Shown here: one piece after another, positions 24,513 through 32,728 of the stretch | Layout of the letters: every line of letters begins with the position of its first letter | How positions within the stretch are numbered: position 1 is the stretch's first letter | DNA from: CAYJFX01 sp964370315 | GTDB lineage: Bacteria > Spirochaetota > Spirochaetia > Treponematales > Treponemataceae | DNA length: 59,493 nt | Reading direction: 5' to 3' | Assembly: GCA_964370315.1 (NCBI GenBank) | Contig: CAYJIS010000007.1 | Span: forward strand, 1-59,493 | Translations under genes and position numbers: made by a program | Notes under the pieces: model-generated | Database searches by the model: none | The model's input: the letters and a program-made list of their open reading frames with translations, nothing else | What the model was told of the DNA's origin: nothing

Positions 24513-26603
24513 ATGGGATTCACAACAAATCAAATCAGAAATATTGCAATTGCTGGGCATGGACAAACAGGAAAAACAACGTTGTTGGAATACCTATTGC
24601 TTACTGCAGGTTCTATACCTAAAGCCGAAGCTGTGGAATCAGGTAAAACCGTCAGTGACTATTCACCAGAAGAAATTGAACGGAAAATTTCAATTCACTC
24701 ATCACTATCATATTTTCTATGGAAAGATACAAATGTAAATATTTGGGACACTCCGGGTTCCTCTGACTTTATTGGTGAAGTTATTTCAGCTTTTAGATCT
24801 ACTGAAAGCGTTCTAATGCTTGTAGATGGGCGTTCTGGAGCTCAAATTGAAACTATCAAACTTTGGAGAGACCTTGACAGGCGCAACAAACCTAGAATTT
24901 TATATGTAAACCACCTAGAAGACGAAAGAACAGATTATGCATCTGTTGTAAAAGATATTCATAACAAGTTTTCAGTTGAAGTGTGTCCCGTAACTATACC
25001 TATGGGCTGCGGCCCTGACTTTAAAGGTGTGATTGATGTTATAAAGGGAAAAGCCTACTTTATTCCAGAAGAAGGACAAATAGAAAAAGAAAGTGAAATC
25101 CCTTCAGAATACAAAGATGAGTATGAAAATGCACGTGCTGTTTTAGCCGGGTCTGCCGCAGAAGGTGATGATGACCTACTTGTAAAATTTATTGATGAGG
25201 GTGAATTAACAAACGAAGAAATAGAACGAGGCCTTATAATTGCATTGGAAAACAACCGGGTCGTTCCTTCTTTTGCAGGTTGTACGTTAAAACGATGCGG
25301 ACTTGTTTCTGTACTAGATTTCATAGTTGAAACTGTTCCAGATCCAACACATGCAATTGAAACGGCAACAACAAAGGATGGTGAAACAGCAACCATAAAA
25401 ATTTCCCCAGAAGGTGATATGAGTGCTCTTGTTATAAAAACATCAAATGATCAATTTTCAGGAAAGCTCTCTTATGTTAAAGTTATTACTGGGACTCTCA
25501 AAGCAGATCAAGAAGTAATAAATATCACTGAAGAGAGAAAAGAAAAACTTGGAAAACTTTACCGATGTGTAGGAAAAAAACTTGAAGAAGTTAAAGAACT
25601 AGCTGCAGGAGATATAGGAATCCTTACAAAACTAAGCATCACAAAAACAAGTGATACACTATCAACTAATGCAGCCTCTATTCCTTTTGTTCGACTTAGA
25701 CATCCAAATCCTGTTTACTCCATGGCAGTATCCGCTCAAAACAAAAAAGATGAAGATAAAATGAGCGAACTTCTTTCAAAGCTATCAGAAGAAGATAGAA
25801 CTCTCCAATTTAAGTACAATGTTGAAACTAAACAAAATGTTATTTCAGGCATGGGTGAACTTCACATTGGCATAATTCTTAATAAAATTTCAACGCAAGC
25901 GAAAATCACTATCGATACTGCAGTACCTCGCGTTGCATATCGAGAAACTGTACAACGAAAAGCTCAAGCTGAATATACCCATAAAAAACAATCTGGTGGA
26001 CACGGCCAATACGGGCGAGTAGTACTTGCAATTGATAAACTTGAGAGAGGCGAAGGTTATAAGTTTACAAATGCAGTTTTCGGCGGGGCTATTTCTAAAA
26101 ACTATATCCCTGGCGTAGAAAAAGGCATAAAAGAAGCAATGGAGCATGGTGTTTTAGCTGGATATCCAGTAGTTGATGTTAGTTCAACTGTGCTTGACGG
26201 AAAAGAGCACCCTGTTGATTCATCTGAAATGGCTTTTAAGATAGCATCAAGAAACGCATTTAAAGATGCCATGTTAGCAGCGGGCCCTATCCTACTTGAG
26301 CCAATTATGGATGTAACTGTTTGGATAGAATCTAAATACCTTGGCGACATTATGTCTGATATGTCAAGTAAACGTGGACGCATTTTGGGACAAAACCCTC
26401 TCGGTGGCGGAATTGAAGAGTTAAGAGCACAAGCACCACAAGCAGAACTACTAAAATATGCAATCGATCTTCGCTCAATGACAAGTGGCACAGGAAGTTT
26501 TGAAACAGCATTCGATCACTACGATCCAATAAGTGGTAAAATTGCAGATGATGTTATAGCAAGCGCAAAAGAGTTTATAACAATTGCTCATTCTGATGAA
26601 TAA
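24513..26603 (+). CDS. fusA2: EF-G-like translational GTPase with altered guanine motif
   Basis: The domain order of elongation factor G is complete over 696 residues: a G domain, domain II, and domains III-V with the ribosome-contact segment HKKQSGGHGQYGRV. P-loop GHGQTGKTT (15-23) and DTPG (79-82) are intact. The switch-I Thr is Ser (RKISIHSS), and the guanine-specificity motif Asn-Lys-x-Asp reads Asn-His-Leu-Glu (133-136). This marks the secondary EF-G-like branch (FusA2) found beside the true EF-G in spirochaetes and others. It is probably ribosome-associated; its exact task is not settled. It has its own promoter and a hairpin terminator. Confidence 0.9.
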   Translation: MGFTTNQIRNIAIAGHGQTGKTTLLEYLLLTAGSIPKAEAVESGKTVSDYSPEEIERKISIHSSLSYFLWKDTNVNIWDTPGSSDFIGEVISAFRSTESVLMLVDGRSGAQIETIKLWRDLDRRNKPRILYVNHLEDERTDYASVVKDIHNKFSVEVCPVTIPMGCGPDFKGVIDVIKGKAYFIPEEGQIEKESEIPSEYKDEYENARAVLAGSAAEGDDDLLVKFIDEGELTNEEIERGLIIALENNRVVPSFAGCTLKRCGLVSVLDFIVETVPDPTHAIETATTKDGETATIKISPEGDMSALVIKTSNDQFSGKLSYVKVITGTLKADQEVINITEERKEKLGKLYRCVGKKLEEVKELAAGDIGILTKLSITKTSDTLSTNAASIPFVRLRHPNPVYSMAVSAQNKKDEDKMSELLSKLSEEDRTLQFKYNVETKQNVISGMGELHIGIILNKISTQAKITIDTAVPRVAYRETVQRKAQAEYTHKKQSGGHGQYGRVVLAIDKLERGEGYKFTNAVFGGAISKNYIPGVEKGIKEAMEHGVLAGYPVVDVSSTVLDGKEHPVDSSEMAFKIASRNAFKDAMLAAGPILLEPIMDVTVWIESKYLGDIMSDMSSKRGRILGQNPLGGGIEELRAQAPQAELLKYAIDLRSMTSGTGSFETAFDHYDPISGKIADDVIASAKEFITIAHSDE

Positions 26604-26866
26604 TACGTAAAATGTAGCATCCATGCTACATTTTACTATCGAGTTTTGCATAAGCAAAACTCATGCACACTGAAGTTTAGCGACATCCGTGTCGCAATTA
26701 TTAAACTTAAGTAAAATTATTTGCAAGTCAGTGCATCCATGCTACATTTTAATATTCGACGGCTTCCTTATCGCGAGTAATGAATTTCGAATAATGATAA
26801 CGACACTTGACGTACAAATAACACAAGAGGAGTGTTAGTAGCAGCATTTTAATGCTGCTACTTTTT
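26604..26866. repeat. Hairpin-rich intergenic region with a 19-nt direct repeat
   Basis: The 263-base gap between the EF-G-like gene and manA holds no gene but at least four inverted repeats: 26608-26635, 26641-26662 (9-bp stem, loop ATAA), 26673-26708 (GCGACA/TGTCGC inside an outer 7-bp stem) and 26753-26793 (TATTCGA/TCGAATA). The 19-nt string GCATCCATGCTACATTTTA occurs exactly at 26617-26635 and 26733-26751. A terminator ends the region. This looks like a composite intergenic repeat element or a structured RNA. Confidence 0.7.
26608..26635 (+). terminator. Perfect hairpin after the EF-G-like gene
   Basis: Bases 26608-26620 and 26623-26635 are exact inverse complements (13 bp, 2-nt spacer), ending in TTTTA, 4 nt after the stop codon. 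It is a plausible terminator, though the T-run is short. Confidence 0.65.
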
Positions 26867-26868
26867 TT
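26837..26868 (+). terminator. Strong terminator pointing into the manA 3' end
   Basis: GTAGCAGCATT (26838-26848) pairs with AATGCTGCTAC (26851-26861) and is followed by seven T on the plus strand. No plus-strand gene lies nearer than the EF-G-like gene 235 nt upstream, so it may end a read-through or small RNA transcript. Confidence 0.75.
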
Positions 26869-27772
26869 ACCCAATTTTCATAATAGATAAAGGCTCATCA
26901 CCTTCAGGTATAATGCGGATATCTTCATCATATCGAATAATAATACAGTCTTCTTTTTCAACGAACAAAGTCTCTCCTGTTGAAGAGTTGAGACTACCTT
27001 TTCCTGAAATAACTACCAAGCTCACCCAATTAGTGTGGGAGGCTGGAGTGTCAAAAGCAGGTAGGTTTTGTGCGTTTGCTGTAGGTAGTGGATTCGGGAT
27101 TGCTTCTTTTGCAAAACAAATTCGCCCTGGGTGTGAATAATCAAGCTTTTCTATCGTAAAAAATGCACACTCATATCGGCCAGCAAAGCTTTTTACCAAG
27201 TCGCCAGGCAAAGGTTTTATTACATCTAATGATTTTTCAACATGTATTTCTCGGTTACTTCCCCAATCATAAAGTCTATAGGTTATATCACTCGATTGTT
27301 GAATCTCTAGAATTCGCAAACCGCCTTCAATAGCATGAACCGTCCCTGCAGGGATAAATAGAAAATCTCCCTTTTTTACAGGTACTTTTTTTAAATGGGT
27401 TTCAAGACTTACATTCTCAATGGCTTTTGCAAGCTTTTCTCGAGAATAGTTTTCTTCTGTTTCGTTTAACCCACAAATGAGTGTAGCATCCGGCGTTGCT
27501 TCTAAAACATACCAACACTCTGTTTTCCCACGTGAGTTTTCTACTTTTTCGGCATATTCATCATCAGGATGAACCTGAACAGAGAGAGTTTCATTTGCTT
27601 GTATTATTTTAACCAAAAGAGGATAGTCATTTCCTATAATTCTGGAAAGATCTTTACCAGCAATAAACTCTGTTCCTTTGGCCACAGTGGAGGTACCAGC
27701 CTGATGTGTTGACAAAATCCACCTCTCGTACCCCCATGGCTTTTCTGATAAGAAAAAATCTGTTTTAAACAC
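26867..27772 (-). CDS. manA: Mannose-6-phosphate isomerase, class I
   Basis: This zinc enzyme interconverts mannose-6-P and fructose-6-P in the cytoplasm. The cupin metal ligands are visible in SVQVHPDDEYA and GKTECWYVL, with PAGTVHAI and the Arg-containing QSSDITYRLYDWG segment after them. The short form (301 residues) is common in Firmicutes and spirochaetes. Its start abuts the stop of the upstream nucleotidyltransferase gene, so both are made from one transcript. Together they would lead from fructose-6-P toward an activated sugar for glycan or glycolipid synthesis. Confidence 0.93.
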   Translation of the reverse strand: MFKTDFFLSEKPWGYERWILSTHQAGTSTVAKGTEFIAGKDLSRIIGNDYPLLVKIIQANETLSVQVHPDDEYAEKVENSRGKTECWYVLEATPDATLICGLNETEENYSREKLAKAIENVSLETHLKKVPVKKGDFLFIPAGTVHAIEGGLRILEIQQSSDITYRLYDWGSNREIHVEKSLDVIKPLPGDLVKSFAGRYECAFFTIEKLDYSHPGRICFAKEAIPNPLPTANAQNLPAFDTPASHTNWVSLVVISGKGSLNSSTGETLFVEKEDCIIIRYDEDIRIIPEGDEPLSIMKIG

Positions 27773-28687
27773 TTAGTTCTTTTCCCATAATTGTTCAGGA
27801 TAATAATTTTCTTTTATTTTATTCGCTATTTCATTTTTTACAATTTCTCTGTCTTCTGGATATGTCATCCCAAACCATTTTTCTGTTGATGAATAAAACT
27901 TAATTTTTCCAAGGCCGTTGTTTACAATATAACTAGCACCAGTAGGCAAGAGAGACTCTGCTTTTTCTGAATCGTTATTATCCACTATAAACTTATCCCA
28001 AAATTCTGTAAAACCATCAAAAGCTTTTGGTGTAAATCCGAATAGATTCATAGAAACCCATTCTTTCCCAGTAAACTCAGAAAGAGAACCATTAAAATCA
28101 GTTATTATTTTTTCACCTTCATAGCTGATTTTTGTGTGTTCATCCATGGATTTTAAATAACCGTTTTCAATAACACAAACTCCTCTCGAAACAGATCCTG
28201 AACGACTCATGGTATTTTCTAACACATAGCCAACCATTGCATGTTCAGTTGATCCTTCCGGTAATGTTGAAAGGTGTGTATTCATTGTTACAAATGCTTC
28301 TTTTCCATAGTAATCATCAGCATTTATTACCGCGAACGGTTCTTTAACTGCATCCTTTGCACAAAGCACCGCATGAACGGTCCCCCAAGGTTTTGATCTA
28401 GTTGCAGGTATTTTTGCCAATTGCTCTGGAGTAAAAAGAGAATCTGGGCTTTGAAATACGTACTCTGCATCAAAGTTTAGTGCAATTCTATCGAAAAATC
28501 TTTCTCTAAAATCTTTTTCTATATCTTTACGAATAATATACACAACTTTTCCAAACCCAGCACGTTTTGCATCAAATGTTGCAAAATCTAAAAGCGTTTC
28601 ATCGTGTAGACCAACTGCATCGATTTGTTTTACTCCACCATAACGGCTCCCCATCCCGGCAGCTAATACTAATAATGTCGGTTTCAT
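27773..28687 (-). CDS. Sugar-phosphate nucleotidyltransferase
   Basis: The N-terminus LVLAAGMGSRYGGVKQ is the nucleotide-binding signature of NDP-sugar pyrophosphorylases, and INADDYYG holds the metal-binding Asp pair. The protein has 304 residues and no added hexapeptide domain, so it differs from GlmU or GlgC. Pairing with manA suggests a mannose- or hexose-1-phosphate substrate, but specificity cannot be read from the sequence. The ATG has AGGAGAAG upstream. It is divergent from the TSCPD gene across 143 nt. Confidence 0.85.
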   Translation of the reverse strand: MKPTLLVLAAGMGSRYGGVKQIDAVGLHDETLLDFATFDAKRAGFGKVVYIIRKDIEKDFRERFFDRIALNFDAEYVFQSPDSLFTPEQLAKIPATRSKPWGTVHAVLCAKDAVKEPFAVINADDYYGKEAFVTMNTHLSTLPEGSTEHAMVGYVLENTMSRSGSVSRGVCVIENGYLKSMDEHTKISYEGEKIITDFNGSLSEFTGKEWVSMNLFGFTPKAFDGFTEFWDKFIVDNNDSEKAESLLPTGASYIVNNGLGKIKFYSSTEKWFGMTYPEDREIVKNEIANKIKENYYPEQLWEKN

Positions 28688-28777
28688 GTTCTTCTCCTGT
28701 TTATTTAAACTATTTTATAATCAAAGATATTTTATACTAGCACAATAGAATAAAAAAATCTAGGTCATTATCAACAC

Positions 28778-28806
28778 TTGATATTCTATACATATTTCTA
28801 TATAGT
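28778..28806 (+). promoter_or_regulatory. Promoter of the TSCPD gene
   Basis: TTGATA (28778-28783), a 17-nt spacer and TATAGT (28801-28806), followed by a GGAGG ribosome site at 28821-28825. Confidence 0.6.
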
Positions 28807-28830
28807 AGCTAAAGGCTTAAGGAGGCTCTA

Positions 28831-29076
28831 ATGACGTATAAAACAGAAGGAGTATGTGCAAGTACAATTTCATATGAAATAGAAGGAGACATAATACAGT
28901 CTGTTTCGTTTGAAGGGGGATGCCCAGGAAACCTACTTGGTATTAGCAAAATAGTAGTAGGAATGAAAGTAGAAGATGTAATTAATACATTTAAGGGCGT
29001 GCATTGTGGTACAAAAAAAACCTCCTGCCCCGACCAACTAGCAAAAGCACTTAGCAGCACAATTTCTCATTGCTAA
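28831..29076 (+). CDS. TSCPD-domain protein (TIGR03905 type)
   Basis: This small 81-residue protein carries the name-giving motif TSCPDQLAKAL near its C-terminus, with further Cys in GVCAST, GGCPGNLLG and VHCGTK. The TSCPD domain is otherwise found at the end of some ribonucleotide reductases; the stand-alone form is widespread in anaerobes and of unknown function. Four or more conserved Cys suggest metal or redox activity. It has a strong ribosome site and its own promoter. No terminator separates it from the next gene, but that gene has its own promoter. Confidence 0.88.
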   Translation: MTYKTEGVCASTISYEIEGDIIQSVSFEGGCPGNLLGISKIVVGMKVEDVINTFKGVHCGTKKTSCPDQLAKALSSTISHC

Positions 29077-29082
29077 AAAATC

Positions 29083-29111
29083 TTGACAAATTTAGTTTTC
29101 ACTTTTACTAT
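29083..29111 (+). promoter_or_regulatory. Promoter of the Gfo/Idh gene
   Basis: Consensus TTGACA (29083-29088), a 17-nt spacer and TACTAT (29106-29111), with AAAGGATG as the ribosome site before the ATG at 29131. Confidence 0.68.
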
Positions 29112-29130
29112 GATATAAAAGGATGTATTT

Positions 29131-30129
29131 ATGAAAACAAACACTATAAAAGTTGCGATTATTGGCGGAGGATGGTTTGGCAATTTTCATCTTGACAATT
29201 TACTAACAATAGAAGGAGTCGAAGTTATAGCACTTTGCTCTAGAACAGAAAAATCAGTTTCTACATTGAAACAAAAAGTCCCTACAGCACATACTTACAC
29301 AAACTACTTCGACTTATTTGAAAATGAAAAAGACTTACAAGCAATTATTATCTGTGTCCCCCCTCATCAACACGGCACTATTGAAAAAGAAGCTGCAAAA
29401 CGAAATATACATCTGTATATAGAAAAACCAATTAGTGTTTCACTTGATGAAGTTCTTTCTTTTGAAAAAGCAATAAATGAAAGTACTATAATTTGCTCTG
29501 TTGGCTACCAAAATCTTTATAATCCCTGCCTTGATGAAATTAAAAAGTTTTTACAGGATAAAAAAATTGGATACGTTCACGCCCGCTGGATAGACTCCAT
29601 GCCGCCTCCTGCTTGGTGGAGAACAAAAGCTGAATCAGGTGGACAATTACACGAACAAGCAACTCACCTTGTTAATGTCCTTATGTATTTGTTCGGTGAT
29701 ATTCACGCTGTATTTTCAAAGCCAACACCGATTGTAACACAAAAAGTTGCAAATTGCGATGTTGAGCAAGCATCAGTTAGTACCTTTACCTTTTCTAATG
29801 GTCTTGTTGCAAATGTTGCATGCGGGTGTTTTGTTGATGAAAAGATAGGAAAAAGCGAAATTGCTATAGATTTATACACAGATAAAGGAATTGTGAGTTA
29901 TGGCTGGTTAACCGACACAACTTTCTTAAATGCTAACGGGACAAAAACTAATTCTTTTATCGGCTTATATCATAAAGAATCTATGCAAGCATTTATTGAA
30001 GCCATTAAAACGGGCGACCGCTCAAAAATTAAGTGTGACTATTCTTTTGCAAAAAGAACATTTATTGCAACACATAGCGCAAACATATCGATGGAAAAAG
30101 GTAAAGAAGTCGTTATTAGTCCTACCTAA
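29131..30129 (+). CDS. Gfo/Idh/MocA-family NAD(P) oxidoreductase
   Basis: The N-terminal Rossmann domain has GGGWFGNFHLDNL as nucleotide loop and the family motif EKPIS with the catalytic Lys at about residue 100. The C-terminal alpha/beta domain carries SGGQLHEQATHLVN, where the His/Asp-type catalytic residues of this family lie. Such enzymes act on sugars, inositols or related polyols; the substrate is not evident. The size of 332 residues is normal. It is a single gene with its own promoter, ending at a bidirectional terminator shared with the tRNA gene. Confidence 0.9.
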   Translation: MKTNTIKVAIIGGGWFGNFHLDNLLTIEGVEVIALCSRTEKSVSTLKQKVPTAHTYTNYFDLFENEKDLQAIIICVPPHQHGTIEKEAAKRNIHLYIEKPISVSLDEVLSFEKAINESTIICSVGYQNLYNPCLDEIKKFLQDKKIGYVHARWIDSMPPPAWWRTKAESGGQLHEQATHLVNVLMYLFGDIHAVFSKPTPIVTQKVANCDVEQASVSTFTFSNGLVANVACGCFVDEKIGKSEIAIDLYTDKGIVSYGWLTDTTFLNANGTKTNSFIGLYHKESMQAFIEAIKTGDRSKIKCDYSFAKRTFIATHSANISMEKGKEVVISPT

Positions 30130-30162
30130 GAAAAAGCAATCGTGGGCGCTAATCTGTAAAAT

Positions 30163-30201
30163 AAAAAAAAGCTCAGAATACTATAGTATTCTGAGCTTTT
30201 T
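30163..30201. terminator. Bidirectional terminator between Gfo/Idh gene and tRNA-Glu
   Basis: A perfect 26-nt palindrome (13-bp arms, 30171-30183 and 30184-30196) is flanked by eight A on the left and five T on the right, so it can act in both directions. Confidence 0.88.
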
Positions 30202-30209
30202 ACGTTTAC

Positions 30210-30281
30210 TAGTCCCTACGGGAATCGAACCCGTCTTTGCGCCGTGAGAGGGCGCCGTCCTAGCCGATAGACGAAGGGACC
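30210..30281 (-). tRNA. tRNA-Glu (anticodon CTC)
   Basis: Read on the minus strand, the sequence folds as a cloverleaf: acceptor GGTCCCT with AGGGACT, the D-arm GTCT...AGGAC region, anticodon stem GGCGC/GCGCC with loop CTCTCAC (anticodon CTC, codon GAG), and T-arm CGGGTTCGATTCCCG. The discriminator is A and CCA is not encoded, so it must be added enzymatically. It is the only RNA gene in the window and ends at the shared palindromic terminator. Confidence 0.95.
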
Positions 30282-30383
30282 ATAAAAAAGTGTAACAAAA
30301 AAAATCGCTACTGTCAAGTTCAGTGAGAAGAGGAAAATAATACATATTTTTGCTTTTTTTTTCATTATTTTGGTATTTTAAAG

Positions 30384-30412
30384 TTGACAACTCGAATAAC
30401 CTATGTTATCCT
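30384..30412 (+). promoter_or_regulatory. Promoter of the unknown gene at 30431
   Basis: Consensus TTGACA (30384-30389), a 17-nt spacer and TATCCT (30407-30412); a short leader with AAAGGAAA follows. Confidence 0.65.
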
Positions 30413-30430
30413 TTTCAAAGGAAATTAAAT

Positions 30431-30955
30431 ATGTCAGAATTTAAAAATATGTCAATGACAGAAGATGGAAAAAAATATTTGTCGCTTATAAGTGAAAGGC
30501 TCATGGGACACTTTGACTTAACATTTAATGATACAAAGAATAACGAAAGTTTCGACTTGTATGCATTTCATCAAAATAACTTTTTTAAATCTTTTATAAC
30601 AAAGTCAACAGTTTACGAAGGTTTTTCAGTGTTTGAGCACATGCTTTTCAAATATGAAAAAAATTATTCATTAGAAAAGCTCCAAGAGTTTCAAAACTTT
30701 TTAATTGAGCTTTCTCCTATATTAGCTAACCCTAACAAGCTCCATAAAAAAAGCTTAATTACGGGCCTTATAATTTGTGAGGATTCAGTTCCTCAAGAGC
30801 TAAAAAAAAGTGTAGAAAAATTCTTTTTTCGAAAAAGCTACAAATTTTGCTTTCATGGTTGGTCAGAAACAAACTGCGTTGTTGTTTCGCTTGCCGACAA
30901 ATCAATTTTTTGTCCCAAAGGATATAGCGGTTTAAAAAAACTCTGTTCCTTTTAG
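30431..30955 (+). CDS. Unknown protein, 174 residues
   Basis: A soluble, Phe/Lys-rich protein without signal peptide or membrane helix. It contains two aromatic stretches (FHQNNFFKSFITKSTVYEGF and FFFRKSYKFCFHGWSETN) and a final part with three Cys (NCVVVSL, IFCPKGYSG, LCSF). I recognise no family. The alternation of strands with Phe and Cys near the end might indicate a small alpha/beta fold. The ATG at 30431 has AAAGGAAA 6 nt upstream and the gene has a good promoter, so it is probably real. CstA follows 38 nt downstream with a strong ribosome site and may be co-transcribed. Confidence 0.7.
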   Translation: MSEFKNMSMTEDGKKYLSLISERLMGHFDLTFNDTKNNESFDLYAFHQNNFFKSFITKSTVYEGFSVFEHMLFKYEKNYSLEKLQEFQNFLIELSPILANPNKLHKKSLITGLIICEDSVPQELKKSVEKFFFRKSYKFCFHGWSETNCVVVSLADKSIFCPKGYSGLKKLCSF

Positions 30956-30993
30956 GATATATGTTGTATTCGTTTAAAATTTAGGAGGTTAAA

Positions 30994-32622
30994 ATGAATG
31001 CTTTAGTTTTATTGATTGTAGGAGTTGTGCTATTCTTTATCGCATATATCACCTACGGTTCAATGCTAGCAAAAAAATGGGGTATTGATCCATCAAGAAA
31101 AACACCAGCTCATGAGTTACAAAATAACTCAGACTACATTCCAACAGATGCAAAAGTGTTGCTAGGACACCACTTCTCTTCTATTGCAGGTGCAGGACCT
31201 ATCACAGGACCTATCATTGCAGCAATGTTTGGATGGTTACCTGTTTACCTATGGATTGTTGTTGGTAGTATCTTCTTTGGTGGAGTTCATGATTACGGTT
31301 CATTAGTTGCTTCAATGCGACATGAAGGAAAAACAATTGGTGAAGTTATCCGTGCAAACATCGGATCAAAAGCAAAGCTTATCTTCTCTTTGTATGCTTT
31401 CTTAACAATATGTTTAGTAGTAGCAGCCTTCTTAGACATAACAGCAAGCACATTTGCAATCAACCCTGACAATATGGCAGCTTCAATGACTGCAGCATCT
31501 TCAGGAACAGCAAGTATGCTATTTATTGCAATGGCACTTCTTTTTGGTCTATTCTACAGAAGAAATTCAAATCTTGTAGTAGGTACAATCATAGGTGTTT
31601 CATTACTCGTCGGTATTATTATTTTAAGTGCAAATGTTCCATTCTTACAATTAGAAAAAGGTACATGGCAAATTATATTAACAATTTACATTATTTTTGC
31701 ATCCTTACTCCCAGTTTGGCTATTGCTACAACCTAGAGATTACCTATCATCATTCCTTTTATTTGCGATGTTAATAGGTGGATTTGTTGGTGTTCTTATT
31801 GCAGCTCCAACTATGCAAGCTCCTGCACTTGTAGGTTTCAATGTAAATGGAAGTTTCTTATTCCCTATTCTATTCGTAACTGTAGCATGTGGTGCTATTT
31901 CTGGTTTCCACTCTTTGGTTAGTTCAGGAACAAGCTCAAAGCAACTTTCAAACGAAAAAGATGCCAAACTTGTAGGTTATGGTGGTATGCTTATTGAAGG
32001 TGTAGTAGCGATTATCGCTCTTCTTTCAGTAACAGCAATCATGGGTAATACAGAAGGAAGCCCTGCTGTTCGCTTTGCTAACGGTGTTGCTACTTTCATG
32101 AACTCTTTTGGTATTCCACTAGAAGCAGGTAGAATTTTTGTTACTTTAACTTACTCATCATTTGCATTAACAACTCTTGATAGTGCAACTCGTATTGGAC
32201 GTTACTTGTTAGAAGAATTAGGTGAAATTACACAAAAAGATGGTTCTATTAAGAAAACTATTTTCTGTAACCCATATGTTGCTACATTAGTAACAGTTGC
32301 AGTTTCACTGCTTTTCACTGCATATGGATATTCAAGAATTTGGGGTATTTTTGGTAGTGCAAACCAATTGCTTGCGGGTCTCGCTTTATTAGCAATCGCA
32401 GCATGGATCAAAAAAACAATGAAGAGAACTGCTTGGGAAGCAATCATTCCTCTAATATTTATGTTTGCAGTTACCCTTTCTGCCTTAGTACTATTAGTAA
32501 TCAACAACTTTAAATTAGCAACTGTTGATGGCTATGTATTAGGATCTATTGGGGCTGTATTAATTATTCTTGCAATCCTTGAATTAATTACAACTGCAAA
32601 AAGTGCTAAAAAAGCTATGTAA
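30994..32622 (+). CDS. cstA: CstA-family carbon starvation transporter
   Basis: This is a very hydrophobic protein of 542 residues with about 14-16 helices. The family hallmark GHHFSSIAGAGPITGPI (residues ~53-69) and FFGGVHDYGSL are present. Members import pyruvate or peptides when carbon is short. It is shorter than E. coli CstA (~700) and corresponds to the compact form of anaerobes. AGGAGG lies 6 nt before the ATG. Synonymous codons here look more regular and T-ending than in neighbours, compatible with high expression. It ends in a strong terminator. Confidence 0.93.
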   Translation: MNALVLLIVGVVLFFIAYITYGSMLAKKWGIDPSRKTPAHELQNNSDYIPTDAKVLLGHHFSSIAGAGPITGPIIAAMFGWLPVYLWIVVGSIFFGGVHDYGSLVASMRHEGKTIGEVIRANIGSKAKLIFSLYAFLTICLVVAAFLDITASTFAINPDNMAASMTAASSGTASMLFIAMALLFGLFYRRNSNLVVGTIIGVSLLVGIIILSANVPFLQLEKGTWQIILTIYIIFASLLPVWLLLQPRDYLSSFLLFAMLIGGFVGVLIAAPTMQAPALVGFNVNGSFLFPILFVTVACGAISGFHSLVSSGTSSKQLSNEKDAKLVGYGGMLIEGVVAIIALLSVTAIMGNTEGSPAVRFANGVATFMNSFGIPLEAGRIFVTLTYSSFALTTLDSATRIGRYLLEELGEITQKDGSIKKTIFCNPYVATLVTVAVSLLFTAYGYSRIWGIFGSANQLLAGLALLAIAAWIKKTMKRTAWEAIIPLIFMFAVTLSALVLLVINNFKLATVDGYVLGSIGAVLIILAILELITTAKSAKKAM

Positions 32623-32635
32623 TTTTTACTAGCTT

Positions 32636-32671
32636 AAAAAGCAACCGAGTTCTCTCGGTTGCTTTTTTTTT
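32636..32671 (+). terminator. Terminator of cstA
   Basis: GCAACCGAG (32641-32649), loop TTCT, CTCGGTTGC (32654-32662), then nine T. Flanking A/T runs extend the stem. Confidence 0.92.
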
Positions 32672-32694
32672 GCAACAATGAGAGTTAAAAACAC

Positions 32695-32722
32695 TTGCCA
32701 AATTAAGAATCTGTGATACAAT
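32695..32722 (+). promoter_or_regulatory. Promoter of the glycerol operon, predicted leaderless
   Basis: TTGCCA (32695-32700), a 16-nt spacer and TACAAT (32717-32722). Only AGTACT separates the -10 box from the glpK ATG, and there is no ribosome binding site. Confidence 0.6.
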
Positions 32723-32728
32723 AGTACT

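Noticed and set aside
25055..26491. Several antisense frames within the EF-G-like gene
   Set aside because: Shadow frames of a strongly conserved gene; no independent promoter or ribosome site.
26867..28687. Signs of horizontal transfer around manA and the nucleotidyltransferase
   Set aside because: Base composition and codon use look like the surroundings, and no tRNA site, integrase or flanking repeat is present on the manA-distal side.
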